DNA from: DASZKW01 sp035552775
GTDB lineage: Bacteria; Actinomycetota; Acidimicrobiia; Acidimicrobiales; Palsa-688
Reading direction: 5' to 3'
Length of the DNA: 64,000 nucleotides
Assembly: GCA_035552775.1 (NCBI GenBank)
Contig: DASZKW010000068.1
Span: 1 to 64,000, forward strand
The position numbers and the translations under genes are program-made. Below, in pieces: positions 17,243 to 25,175 of the stretch. The notes beneath the pieces are model-generated. The model ran no database searches. It was given only the letters and a program-made list of their open reading frames with translations, and was not told the DNA's origin. Position 1 is the stretch's first letter; each line of letters opens with the position of its first letter.

Positions 17243-17998
17243 TCAGGCACGCAGGCCCAGATAGACGGCGGCGCCGAGGCCGACAACGCCTATGACCGGG
17301 CGCAGGACCCTGGCCGGGATGTGGACCGAGAGGCGGGCGCCGATCGGCGCGCCCAGCGAAGTCGACGCCGCGAGTATGAGCACCAGCCACCAGTGCACGG
17401 GGCCGAAGAAGGCGAACAGGATGCCGGCTATCCCGTTGGCCAACGCCTGCAGGACAGTCTTTGCCGCGTTGAGGCGGGACAGCTCGTCGATCACGAAGAT
17501 GCTCAGAAGGGCGATGAACAGGACACCGATGCCCGAACCGAAGTAGCCGCCGTAGACCGACACGGCGAAGATGGCGACGGCGAGCGCCCGGCTGTTGCGC
17601 CGCGTGCGGGCCTGGTCGATCCTGCTGGTTATGAGGGGCTGGGCCAGGGTGAGGAGGCTCGCCGCCCCGACTAGCACCGGCGCCACCAGGGCGAAGCTGT
17701 GCGACGGGAGGATCAGGATGAGGACGCCGCCGAGCACCGACCCGAGGGTGGCGGGAACGGCGAAGCCGGCCAACCGGCGCCGCTGGCCGGTCAGTTCCCG
17801 CCGGAACCCCCACGTGCCCGCCAGGTTGCCCGGCACCACGCCTATCGAGTTGGTCACGTTGGCTGACAGGGGGCTGAGCCCGACGCCGACAAGCACCGGG
17901 AAGGTCAGAAGGGATCCGGCGCCGGCAATCGCGTTCACGGCGCCGGCGACAACGCCGGCCGCGCCGACGGCGACATCGTCGAGGAGGGTCACCGGCAC
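17243..17998 (-). CDS. TauE/SafE family sulfite/anion exporter permease
   Basis: Integral membrane protein of 251 residues with about eight hydrophobic helices. It has the duplicated family pattern: AGAVNAIAGAGSLLTFPVL near the N-terminus and VYGGYFGSGIGVLFIALL in the second half, each a small-residue loop between helices. VTNSIGVVPGNLAGTWGFRREL is also characteristic. The family moves sulfite, sulfoacetate or other organosulfur anions; the substrate here is unknown, although sulfate-activation genes occur elsewhere in the window. The start is a GTG about 50 bp from the divergent DUF427 gene. It lies 66 bp upstream of the glycosyltransferase on the same strand. Confidence 0.88.
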   Translation of the reverse strand: MPVTLLDDVAVGAAGVVAGAVNAIAGAGSLLTFPVLVGVGLSPLSANVTNSIGVVPGNLAGTWGFRRELTGQRRRLAGFAVPATLGSVLGGVLILILPSHSFALVAPVLVGAASLLTLAQPLITSRIDQARTRRNSRALAVAIFAVSVYGGYFGSGIGVLFIALLSIFVIDELSRLNAAKTVLQALANGIAGILFAFFGPVHWWLVLILAASTSLGAPIGARLSVHIPARVLRPVIGVVGLGAAVYLGLRA

Positions 17999-18046
17999 GG
18001 GGGACCTTTCTACCTGTCATGGCGCCGATGTGGGTAGGGAGTGCAC

Positions 18047-18841
18047 ATGTCGCTCACCCTGGGCTCCGTCGCCCCGCTCGGTCGCCCAACAGGGGGCACC
18101 CTCAACATCGAAATCCCCGATCGGCCCGCCCATCTCCTTTACCTCCACGACGTCGCCGGCCGCATCCGCGGTGACCTGGATGGCACCACCGTCGTCGATG
18201 CCACCGCGGCCCGGATGCTCCACGAGACCGGACTCCTGCCCCGTTGGTACTTCCCCCGCGACAGTGTGCGCGCCGACATGCTGGAACCGAGCTCCACCAC
18301 CACCCATTGCCCGTTCAAGGGAGACGCCCTCTACTGGAACGTCCGGGTGGGCGACAAAGTGATAGCCGACGCATTATGGGAGTACCCCGAGGTCGTGGCC
18401 GGCGCTCCCGACCTCAGCGGCCTGCTCTCGCCCTACATGGAGAAGTTCGACCGATGGTGGGACGAGGACGAGGAGGTACATGAGCATCCCCGCGACCCGT
18501 TCCACCGCGTCGATGCCCGGCGGTCGTCCGCCCACGTGGTCGTGCGTTCCGGCGGCGAGGTGGTCGCCGATACGGGCGCGCCGGTCGCCGTGAAGGAGAC
18601 GGGGCTGCCGGTGCGCTGGTACGTTCCCCTCGGGGACGTGGACGCGGCCTTGCTCACAGAGACCAGCACCGAGACTTACTGCCCCTACAAGGGGGTGGCG
18701 TCGTATTGGACCCTGGAGGTCGGTGAGCAGCGCTTCGAGGATGCGGTTTGGACGTACCGGGAGCCCCTCTTGGAGGCGGTCCCGGCTAAGGGCTGCGTGT
18801 GCTTTCTCGCCGATGGCATCGAGACGGAGGTAACCCGATGA
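18047..18841 (+). CDS. Tandem DUF427 domain protein
   Basis: A 264-residue cytosolic protein made of two DUF427 domains, each about 95 residues. Each domain carries HETGLLPRWYFPRDSVRADML / KETGLP..WYVPLGDVDAALL, then THCPFKGDALYW / TYCPYKGVASYW, then ADALWEYPEV / EDAVWTYREP; the two copies can be aligned by eye. The biochemical function of the family is not established. The ATG at 18047 follows a TAGGGAG site by five bases. It overlaps the following deazaflavin-type gene by 4 bp (ATGA), suggesting the two act together, perhaps in cofactor or redox chemistry; that is inference. Confidence 0.88.
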   Translation: MSLTLGSVAPLGRPTGGTLNIEIPDRPAHLLYLHDVAGRIRGDLDGTTVVDATAARMLHETGLLPRWYFPRDSVRADMLEPSSTTTHCPFKGDALYWNVRVGDKVIADALWEYPEVVAGAPDLSGLLSPYMEKFDRWWDEDEEVHEHPRDPFHRVDARRSSAHVVVRSGGEVVADTGAPVAVKETGLPVRWYVPLGDVDAALLTETSTETYCPYKGVASYWTLEVGEQRFEDAVWTYREPLLEAVPAKGCVCFLADGIETEVTR

Positions 18842-19308
18842 GCGAAGCCGACCGGGCCGGCGAGGTCGTCCCGGCCACGGACGAAGACGAGGCCCTCGAC
18901 AGCGCCTCGGAGTGGGTGGCCGAGCACACCCGTCGCTACGTCGCCACGGGGGGCGCTGACGGCGGCGAGTGGCAGGGGGTGCCGTGCCTGGTGCTCACCA
19001 CCCGGGGTCGGCGCACCGGCCGTCTCCGGCGCAACGCTCTCATCTATGTCCGCGATGGCGACGACTACGTGGTGGTCGCCTCCAAGGGGGGCGCCGACCA
19101 GCACCCGCTGTGGTACACCAACCTGATCGAGTCCCCGCTCGTGACGGTCCAGGTGGGATCGGACGTCTTCACCGCCCACGCGGCCACGGTGACCCCCGAC
19201 GAGAAGGGCCGCCTCTGGCCCGCGGTCACCGGGGTGTGGCCCGCCTACGACGAATATCAGGCAAAGACTGCCCGTGACATTCCGGTAGTGCGCCTCAGGC
19301 CGGTGTGA
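18838..19308 (+). CDS. Deazaflavin (F420)-dependent nitroreductase family protein
   Basis: A 156-residue protein of the Ddn family, which reduces substrates such as quinones or nitro compounds with reduced F420. Family landmarks are PCLVLTTRGRRTGRLRRNAL, VVVASKGGADQHPLWYTNL and the C-terminal RLWPAVTGVWPAYDEYQ followed by ARDIPVVRL. Ddn-family proteins are largely confined to F420-making bacteria, which fits an actinobacterium. The ATG overlaps the TGA of the DUF427 gene (ATGA). The region after its stop is a 40-bp-period repeat. Confidence 0.9.
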   Translation: MSEADRAGEVVPATDEDEALDSASEWVAEHTRRYVATGGADGGEWQGVPCLVLTTRGRRTGRLRRNALIYVRDGDDYVVVASKGGADQHPLWYTNLIESPLVTVQVGSDVFTAHAATVTPDEKGRLWPAVTGVWPAYDEYQAKTARDIPVVRLRPV

Positions 19309-19334
19309 ACCTGCGCCGGCGGCGCGTGGCTTCA

Positions 19335-19461
19335 GCCGGCGCCGGGCTCCGGCCGGAGCCAACCAGGCCGGCGCTGCACGCTGGGCTCCGGCCGGGAGCC
19401 AATCAGGCCGGCGCTGCGGCGCCGGGCTCCGGCCGGAGCCAACCAGGCCGGCGCCGGGACG
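19335..19461. repeat. 40-bp tandem repeat with internal palindrome, intergenic
   Basis: Units start at 19335, 19367, 19407 and 19447 (partial). Each full unit reads gccggcgctg...gggctccggccggagccaaccag, and most contain the perfect 12-bp palindrome ctccggccggag (the second unit has one extra g). It fills the first third of the 344-bp gap between the deazaflavin gene and the small secreted protein gene. The remaining gap (19462-19652) is less GC-rich, with no gene that I can support. Confidence 0.75.
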
Positions 19462-19652
19462 TCGTGTGCAGTTCTCGGGGATATAGCCAATGTTTCTGCA
19501 GTAAAGGTCAATCGGGCGCCGGCAGAGGGCACCACGACGACGAGGAGCACCGCGAAGCAGGTGCGCTCCGAAAGGCAGGGGCCACGCGACGGGTGCGCAG
19601 CCATCGGGCCGCCCTTTCCCCCTCCCTGTTCGCCTCCTTGTCGTGACCCTCG

Positions 19653-20213
19653 CTAGAGGGCGGCGGGCTTGGACGCTGGTTGGGCGCCGTTGGCCTGGCG
19701 CACCCGCAGGGCCTTGCCCGCCTCCGAGATCACCGCCGCCGGCTTGCCGGTCTGGAGTTGGGCCTCGCCGCTGATGCCCTGGTACCGGGTGGCGGGATCA
19801 AGGGCGATGGTCACCGTGGCCCCGTCCGGGCGGAGGAGGGTCACCGACGCCGCGCTCAACCCGGTGACCTTGCCCCTGTCATAGGTCACAGTGACCCACT
19901 GGGCCTTCTGCCTGATCTCGATGGTGGCGTGGTCGCTGCGGGCGAGCAGGCCGCGCGCCCTAGCCCCCTTGGTCTTGGGTAAGGAGGGGGGCGGCGTAGC
20001 CGCGAGCGCGCCTCCCGCGCCGGCGCCTCCCGACGCCGACGCCGGAGCGCCTCCCGACGCCGGAGCGCCTCCCGACGCCGACGCCGTAGCGTTCGCCGTC
20101 GTTGCCGGGCCGCCGGCCGCCGCCCACGCCGCCGCCCCGCCGCCCCCCACCAGGGCGGCGCCGGCTACAGCCGTAATGGCCACCTTTCGCTTCGTCGTCG
20201 TCCACAGCGCCAT
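19653..20213 (-). CDS. Small secreted or membrane-anchored protein, function unknown
   Basis: A 186-residue protein I cannot assign. It has a basic N-terminus and hydrophobic helix (TTTKRKVAITAVAGAALVGG...AAAWAAAGG) acting as a signal or anchor, then a low-complexity Ala/Gly/Ser/Pro linker, then a compact domain of about 100 residues (ARGLLARSDHATIEIRQKAQ, VTVTYDRGKVTGLSAASVTL) resembling DUF5666-type small beta domains. The linker holds two exact 18-bp units encoding GGAPAS. The ATG at 20213 is preceded by AGGAGG at good spacing, which rules out the ATG at 20228. It is divergent from lon. Confidence 0.8.
   Translation of the reverse strand: MALWTTTKRKVAITAVAGAALVGGGGAAAWAAAGGPATTANATASASGGAPASGGAPASASGGAGAGGALAATPPPSLPKTKGARARGLLARSDHATIEIRQKAQWVTVTYDRGKVTGLSAASVTLLRPDGATVTIALDPATRYQGISGEAQLQTGKPAAVISEAGKALRVRQANGAQPASKPAAL
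20041..20076. repeat. 18-bp in-frame duplication in the small secreted protein gene
   Basis: Two identical 18-bp units (cgccggagcgcctcccga) at 20041-20058 and 20059-20076, flanked by partial copies, encode GGAPAS repeats in the extracytoplasmic linker of the gene at 19653-20213. Confidence 0.8.
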
Positions 20214-20423
20214 GGTCTTCCTCCTCATCGGGTGCCATCCCAGTGTGCAGCCGCCAGGTCATCGGGCGGTGGGCTGGGTGTGAGGGAAGTGTGATGGGTG
20301 TCTCCGGGTTGATCTGGACGTCGCCCAGCGCACTCACACAGGCAACTTGAGTGCCTTCGGAACAGATCGGCTGCCTCTCACGTTATTATCGCTGCGATTA
20401 CTCCATTACAGGAAGGCCGGCAC

Positions 20424-23003
20424 ATGGCTTCGCTGACTACTTCAGCTCTCCCGCTCCTCCCCCTCGACGCTGGGGTGGTCTTGCCGGGCATGATCGTCAC
20501 TCTGGCCCTGGAGACCCCCGAAGCCCGCGCCGCGGCGGAAGCGTCCGAGGGTGCGGGCGGCCGTCTGGTGCTCGTGCCCCGCTTGGGCCGCTCCGACGGT
20601 CCCGACGCCAGCCCCGGGCGGTACGCCCGCTACGGCGTCACCGCCGAGGTCGAGCGGCGCGGCGCGCTGCCCGGTGGCACGCCGGCGGTGGTCGTTCACG
20701 CCGAGCGTCGGGCCCTCGTCGGCGCCGCCACCGCGGCGGCCGGCGCCGCCCTGTGGGTAGCGGTGGAGGTGGCGGACGAGCCGGTCCCGAGCGAGCGGGC
20801 CTTCCGGTTGGCCACCGAGTTGGAAGCGGTCCTCGAAGGCATCCTCGACCACCGTGGCGCCGGGCCTTGGAAGGACATGTTGCGCGGCGTCGAGGGTCCC
20901 GGCGCGCTGGCCGACACCGCCGGCTACTGGCCCGAGCTGTCGGTTGAGCGCAAGGTTGAGCTGCTCGAGACCACCGATGTGGAGCGTCGCGTGGAGCTCG
21001 TGTTGGACTGGGCCCGGGCCACGCTGGGCGAGATGGAGCTCAAGGAGCGCATCCGCAGCGACGTGTCGGAGGGCATGGAGCGCACCCAGCGCGAGTACCT
21101 GCTCCGCCAGCAGCTCGCAGCCATCCGCAAGGAGCTGGGTGACGACGGAGATGACGGTCAGCCGGAGGACTACCGAAGCCGCCTGGAGGCGACGTCGCTG
21201 CCCGAGGGCGCCCGCGCCACGGTGGCCAAGGAGATCGACCGCCTGGAGCGCACCTCGGAGCAGAGCCCCGAGCAGGGCTGGATCCGCACCTGGCTCGACA
21301 CAGTGTTGGAGCTGCCCTGGAGCGTGCGTTCCGACGACCGGGTGGACGTCGGAGAGGCGCGCGCCGTTCTCGACGCCGATCACAACGGTCTCGACGACGT
21401 CAAGGAGCGGATAATCGAGCATCTGGCGGTGCGCAAGCTGCGCGCCGAGCGCGGGCTGGACGCCGTGGGCGCCCGTCAGAGCACGCACGAGGCACCCGCC
21501 CGAAACCCCGCGCCGGCCGAGACCCCCGAGCCCGCCTCGAACCGCGAGCCCGCCTCGAACCGCGAGCCCGCCGCGAACGGCGAACCCGCCTCGAACGGCG
21601 AACCCGCCTCGAACCGCGAACCCGCCTCGAACCGCGAGCCCGCCTCGAACCGCGAGCCGACCGGGGACGCGCCGCCGGTGGGGAACGGCGGCCCCGTCGG
21701 ACTGACCCGGCGTAGCGGGGCGGGGATGATCCTCGCCCTGGTCGGGCCCCCCGGCGTGGGCAAGACCTCGCTCGGCGAGTCGGTGGCCCGTGCCATGGGC
21801 CGCTCTTTCGTCCGCGTCGCCCTCGGGGGCGTGCGCGACGAGGCGGAGATCCGCGGTCACCGCCGCACGTACGTGGGCGCCCTGCCGGGGCGGGTGGTGC
21901 GGGCCATCAAGGAGGCCGGAACCATGAACCCGGTGATCCTGCTCGACGAGGTGGACAAGCTCGGCAGTGACTGGCGAGGTGATCCCTCGTCGGCCCTGCT
22001 GGAGGTGCTCGACCCCGCGCAGAACCACACTTTCCGCGACCACTACCTGGACCTCGATCTGGACCTATCGGGAGTGCTCTTCCTGGCGACAGCCAACATG
22101 GCCGAGCAGATCCCCGGTCCTCTCCTGGACCGCATGGAGGTCGTCCGCCTCGACGGCTACACCGACGAGGAGAAGGTGGCGATCGGACGCGACCACCTGT
22201 GGGGTCGCCAGCTGGACCAGGCCGGGCTCGGCCACGACGAGGTGACAGTCAGCGACGAAGCGCTGCGTACCATCCTCGCCGACTACACCCGGGAGGCCGG
22301 CGTTCGCTCCTTCGAGCGCCAGCTGGCCAAGCTTGCCCGCAAGGCGGCGGCTGCCGTGGCCGCCGACGACTCGGTCGCCCCTATATCCATAGGCCCCGAC
22401 GAGGTGCGGGCGTGGCTGGGACGGGCGAAGTTCCACTCCGAGGTGGCGGAGCGCACGTCGGTGCCCGGGGTGGCTACCGGCCTGGCCGTGACCGGGGCGG
22501 GCGGCGACGTCCTCTTCGTCGAGGCCAGCGCCAGCGGCGGCGAGCCCGGCCTCACCATCACCGGCCAGCTCGGAGAGGTGATGCAGGAGTCGGCCCAGAT
22601 CGCCCTGTCCTACGTCAAGGCCCACGCGGCCGCCGTCGGCGTGGCCGAGGGTGCCTTCGAGGGGCGCCGCGTCCACCTCCACGTCCCCGCCGGCGCCGTC
22701 CCCAAGGACGGACCGTCCGCCGGGGTGACCATGACCACCGCGCTGGTCAGCCTGCTGACAGGGCGCCCGGTGCGCTCCGAGGTGGGCATGACCGGCGAGG
22801 TCACCCTCCAGGGCAAGGTCCTGCCTATAGGGGGGGTCAAACAGAAGGTGCTCGCTGCCCACCGGGCGGGGCTCACCGAGGTGATCCTGCCCGCCCGCAA
22901 CGGGGACGACCTGGACGACGTGCCCGAAGCGGTCCGGAGCCAGATGACGTTCCACCTGGCGAGCGACATCGGCGACGTGCTCGGTCACGCCCTGGCTGCG
23001 TGA
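20424..23003 (+). CDS. lon: ATP-dependent Lon protease with hexapeptide-repeat insertion
   Basis: Cytosolic AAA+ serine protease of 859 residues. It has an N-terminal substrate-recognition domain (residues 1-200), a helical region, the AAA+ module with Walker A GPPGVGKTS at about 441-449 and Walker B VILLDEVDKL, sensor RMEVVRLDGYTDEEK, and the protease domain with catalytic Ser in PKDGPSAGVTM and Lys in GGVKQKVLAAHRAGL. Normally about ten residues join AVRKLR to the strand before Walker A; here about 90 residues intervene, including seven hexapeptides of type EPASNR at residues 369-410. The catalytic residues are intact, so the enzyme is probably active. The start ATG follows AGGAAGG. Confidence 0.95.
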   Translation: MASLTTSALPLLPLDAGVVLPGMIVTLALETPEARAAAEASEGAGGRLVLVPRLGRSDGPDASPGRYARYGVTAEVERRGALPGGTPAVVVHAERRALVGAATAAAGAALWVAVEVADEPVPSERAFRLATELEAVLEGILDHRGAGPWKDMLRGVEGPGALADTAGYWPELSVERKVELLETTDVERRVELVLDWARATLGEMELKERIRSDVSEGMERTQREYLLRQQLAAIRKELGDDGDDGQPEDYRSRLEATSLPEGARATVAKEIDRLERTSEQSPEQGWIRTWLDTVLELPWSVRSDDRVDVGEARAVLDADHNGLDDVKERIIEHLAVRKLRAERGLDAVGARQSTHEAPARNPAPAETPEPASNREPASNREPAANGEPASNGEPASNREPASNREPASNREPTGDAPPVGNGGPVGLTRRSGAGMILALVGPPGVGKTSLGESVARAMGRSFVRVALGGVRDEAEIRGHRRTYVGALPGRVVRAIKEAGTMNPVILLDEVDKLGSDWRGDPSSALLEVLDPAQNHTFRDHYLDLDLDLSGVLFLATANMAEQIPGPLLDRMEVVRLDGYTDEEKVAIGRDHLWGRQLDQAGLGHDEVTVSDEALRTILADYTREAGVRSFERQLAKLARKAAAAVAADDSVAPISIGPDEVRAWLGRAKFHSEVAERTSVPGVATGLAVTGAGGDVLFVEASASGGEPGLTITGQLGEVMQESAQIALSYVKAHAAAVGVAEGAFEGRRVHLHVPAGAVPKDGPSAGVTMTTALVSLLTGRPVRSEVGMTGEVTLQGKVLPIGGVKQKVLAAHRAGLTEVILPARNGDDLDDVPEAVRSQMTFHLASDIGDVLGHALAA
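21528..21653. repeat. 18-bp in-frame array in lon, 7 units plus a partial eighth
   Basis: Seven 18-bp units (gagcccgcctcgaaccgc and variants) from 21528 encode EPASNR or EPA(S/A)NG; unit 8 decays to EPTGD. Units 1, 2 and 7 are identical and units 5 and 6 are identical, a sign of recent duplication. The array sits between the helix after AVRKLR and the strand leading to Walker A. Confidence 0.95.
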
Positions 23004-23093
23004 CCGGGGAGCCGGGCGCCGGCCGCCGGATCTCCTGGGCGCCGGCACCCGTCTCCCGACCCCGGTAACCGGATCGCTAACCGGATCGACCAG

Positions 23094-23834
23094 CTAGATC
23101 GCTGGTACCAGGTCGAACCACCGGGCCAGCGCCGCCGGTTCACCGAAAACGTCGACTGTGTCGGGGGGACGGCGCCGCCAGAGCACCAGGAGCAGGTCCT
23201 CGGCGCTCCCCCGCAGGGCGACGTCGGCTTTTTCGTGGCCGAGCCAAGCCTCTGGTCCCTCGGGGCCGAAGCGCACCAGCCATTCGCCGGGACCGTCCGT
23301 GCGGTGGAAGTGGTAGGACTCGCCGGCACCCGTTATCGCCGAGCGCCGGTGCAGCCGAGGAACCCAGACGTCGATGATCTCGCCGATCCCGTCGGCCGCC
23401 AGTTCGGCGTCGAGGGGCTGGGCCTGCCCGAGGGCGGCGTGTTCGGCATCCCATCGGTGTACCAGCGTCTCGAGCGCCTGGCGCCGGGACCAGAAGCGGG
23501 CGGTGGGCGGTGGCCCCATGGTCCACACAGGAGTGTCAGGGTGGGCCGCGCCGAGCACGCCCACCACCTCGTCGGCCCCCTCCACCAGCCAGTCGGCCAG
23601 GGCCGGATCATCGACGCCGAGCGTCCACGTCGCCTTCACCGGTTCCGTGGCGCGGGTACGGACAATCTCGGCCGCCCATCGGAAGATGAAACCGGTGTGC
23701 ACCGCCAGGGCGGCCACGTCCCAGTCCGGGCAGGCAGCGACGGGGCGGTGCCGGTCCGCACGTACGGCCGCGGCGAACGCCCGGGCCTCGCGGCCGACGG
23801 CGTCGATATGGTCGGTGGGTCGCACCACGGTCAC
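23094..23834 (-). CDS. Maleylpyruvate isomerase family, mycothiol-dependent type (DinB-like fold)
   Basis: A 246-residue metalloenzyme of the actinobacterial maleylpyruvate-isomerase-like family (mycothiol-dependent, DinB-type four-helix bundle). The N-terminal domain has CPDWDVAALAVHTGFIFRW with a metal His, and TLVHRWDAEHAAL with the HRxDxE-type second site; the first Glu/Asp ligand is probably in ACPDWD. The C-terminal half (FGPEGPEAWLGHEKADVALRG) is the SCP2-like beta domain usual for these proteins. Substrates of most members are unknown; members transfer mycothiol to electrophiles or isomerise maleylpyruvate. It is convergent with lon and divergent from the next gene by 56 bp. Confidence 0.87.
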   Translation of the reverse strand: MTVVRPTDHIDAVGREARAFAAAVRADRHRPVAACPDWDVAALAVHTGFIFRWAAEIVRTRATEPVKATWTLGVDDPALADWLVEGADEVVGVLGAAHPDTPVWTMGPPPTARFWSRRQALETLVHRWDAEHAALGQAQPLDAELAADGIGEIIDVWVPRLHRRSAITGAGESYHFHRTDGPGEWLVRFGPEGPEAWLGHEKADVALRGSAEDLLLVLWRRRPPDTVDVFGEPAALARWFDLVPAI

Positions 23835-23890
23835 GCTAACTCGCGGCCCAAAGAATGACTCTTGAAAATTGGGCGGAGTAGGCTCCGGCC

Positions 23891-24286
23891 GTGGCGATCG
23901 GCGAAGAAAAGTACATCTTGCTAACTACATTCCGACGCGACAGCACCCCGGTGGCGACGCCTGTATGGGTGGTGCCGCTCGACGATGGGAAGCTCGGATT
24001 CTGGACCAGTTCTGCTTCGGGCAAGGCCAAGCGACTGGCCCACACCGAGCGGGTTCTGGTTCAGCCGTGCGATGGTCGCGGGCGGGTCAAGGCAGATGCA
24101 GCGCCGGCAGAGGCGCTGGCCCGTGTCGTTACCGGGTCGGAGTTCGACACAATCCGCAACAAGGTCAATGCCAAATACGGTGCCATGACCAAAGTCGCCA
24201 AGCTGTTCGGCACGCTCGGCCCCATGCTGAAGGGCAAGCGGATCCCCTACGCCGATCGCGGCGTTGTGGTCACGCTCGCGGGCTGA
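23891..24286 (+). CDS. F420-dependent PPOX-class oxidoreductase (pyridoxamine-oxidase-like)
   Basis: A 131-residue split-barrel flavin/deazaflavin enzyme. It opens with EEKYILLTTFRRDSTPVATPVWVVPLDDG, which is the signature of PPOX-class F420-dependent proteins (strand, turn, cofactor contact), followed by GFWTSSASGKAKRLAHTERV and a basic C-terminal segment KGKRIPYADRGVVVTL. The start is a GTG. Its base composition is somewhat lower in GC than its neighbours, including a TTTTTT run just after the stop, but this is not enough to call it transferred. Its substrate is unknown. Confidence 0.87.
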   Translation: MAIGEEKYILLTTFRRDSTPVATPVWVVPLDDGKLGFWTSSASGKAKRLAHTERVLVQPCDGRGRVKADAAPAEALARVVTGSEFDTIRNKVNAKYGAMTKVAKLFGTLGPMLKGKRIPYADRGVVVTLAG

Positions 24287-24293
24287 TTTTTTG

Positions 24294-25175
24294 TCAGAGG
24301 GAGCCGGCGGCCACGGTCGCCGCCTCGGTGGCCACGACGCTCAGTCGCTTTCGGGCCGACAGCACGCCGGGGCCGGCCCCCTCGAAGGTCCCCGAGGTCG
24401 GGGCGACGTCGGCGTAGTCACGGCCCACGGCCACCGTCAGGTAACCACGACCGGCCTGGCGGTCGTGGGTGGGGTCGAAGGCCACAGCCACCGCCCGCCC
24501 GGCGTCGCCGGCCGTCGGGTCGGCCACGACCACCTCCGCCCACGCGTGCGAGCCCCCCTCACCCACCAGGTGGCCCGACACGTAGCGGGCACGAACGCCT
24601 GCGGCGCGGCACAGGGCCACCATGACGTGAGCGTAGTCCTGGCACACGCCGCGGCCGCCGGCGAGGGCCGCCGCCGCGGGGGTACGCACGCCGGTGACGC
24701 CGTGCTCGTAGGTGAGGGCGCGATGGGTCCACGTGCATGCACGCTCGGCCAGGTCGAGCTCGCCTGAGCCCGCCGACCGCAGCTGCGCGGCCGCGTCGCT
24801 GATCGCAGCGTCGGGTCGGGTCAGAGCGCTAGGCGCCAGCAGGCGGTCGTCGAAGGCTGGGGCCGGCACCGTGGTCGTCGCGCACGGTGCGCGCCAGCCC
24901 ACCAGAGCCCACGTGTCGAACTCGATCCACTCGGCAACCGCCGCTGCCCGCAACTCCACCACCTGGTTGCCGAAGGTGTCCGACGACGTCGACACGAGCA
25001 CGGGGTTACCTGACACGGTGAGCCCGTGGTCGAACAGACGCTGGGGGCCGTGCACGGCTCGCGGTACCACCATCAGCCGGTTGCGCAGCCGGCGCACCGG
25101 CGAGGCGTACGTGTAGCGGAACGTCTGCTCGAGCAGGTAGGTGCCCTCGTCCCCGGCTTGCGACTCAGCCAGCAT
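24294..25175 (-). CDS. Transglutaminase-like protein A
   Basis: A 293-residue transglutaminase-fold protein (COG1305 type) with a bacterial N-terminal beta region (YLLEQTFRYTYASPVRRLRNRL) and the catalytic core. The triad is complete: Cys in GGRGVCQDYAHVMVAL, His in GSHAWAEVVV, Asp in AFDPTHDRQ. It resembles transglutaminase-like protein C at 28622 through VRARYVSGHL and GRDYADVAP, so the two are paralogues. Its start overlaps the end of protein B by 11 bp, forming a two-gene minus-strand operon divergent from the ATP-grasp gene. Bacterial members may be amidases, peptidases or cross-linking enzymes. Confidence 0.9.
   Translation of the reverse strand: MLAESQAGDEGTYLLEQTFRYTYASPVRRLRNRLMVVPRAVHGPQRLFDHGLTVSGNPVLVSTSSDTFGNQVVELRAAAVAEWIEFDTWALVGWRAPCATTTVPAPAFDDRLLAPSALTRPDAAISDAAAQLRSAGSGELDLAERACTWTHRALTYEHGVTGVRTPAAAALAGGRGVCQDYAHVMVALCRAAGVRARYVSGHLVGEGGSHAWAEVVVADPTAGDAGRAVAVAFDPTHDRQAGRGYLTVAVGRDYADVAPTSGTFEGAGPGVLSARKRLSVVATEAATVAAGSL

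Noticed and set aside
17178..18020. N-terminal extension of the glycosyltransferase frame up to 18020
   Set aside because: The added 281 residues are Arg/Pro-rich and lie antisense to the TauE permease gene; the conserved protein starts at 17177.
20346..20352. CTTGAGT upstream of lon as a possible HspR (HAIR) operator
   Set aside because: Only one half-site; the partner ACTCAAG at the right spacing is absent (gaacaga instead).
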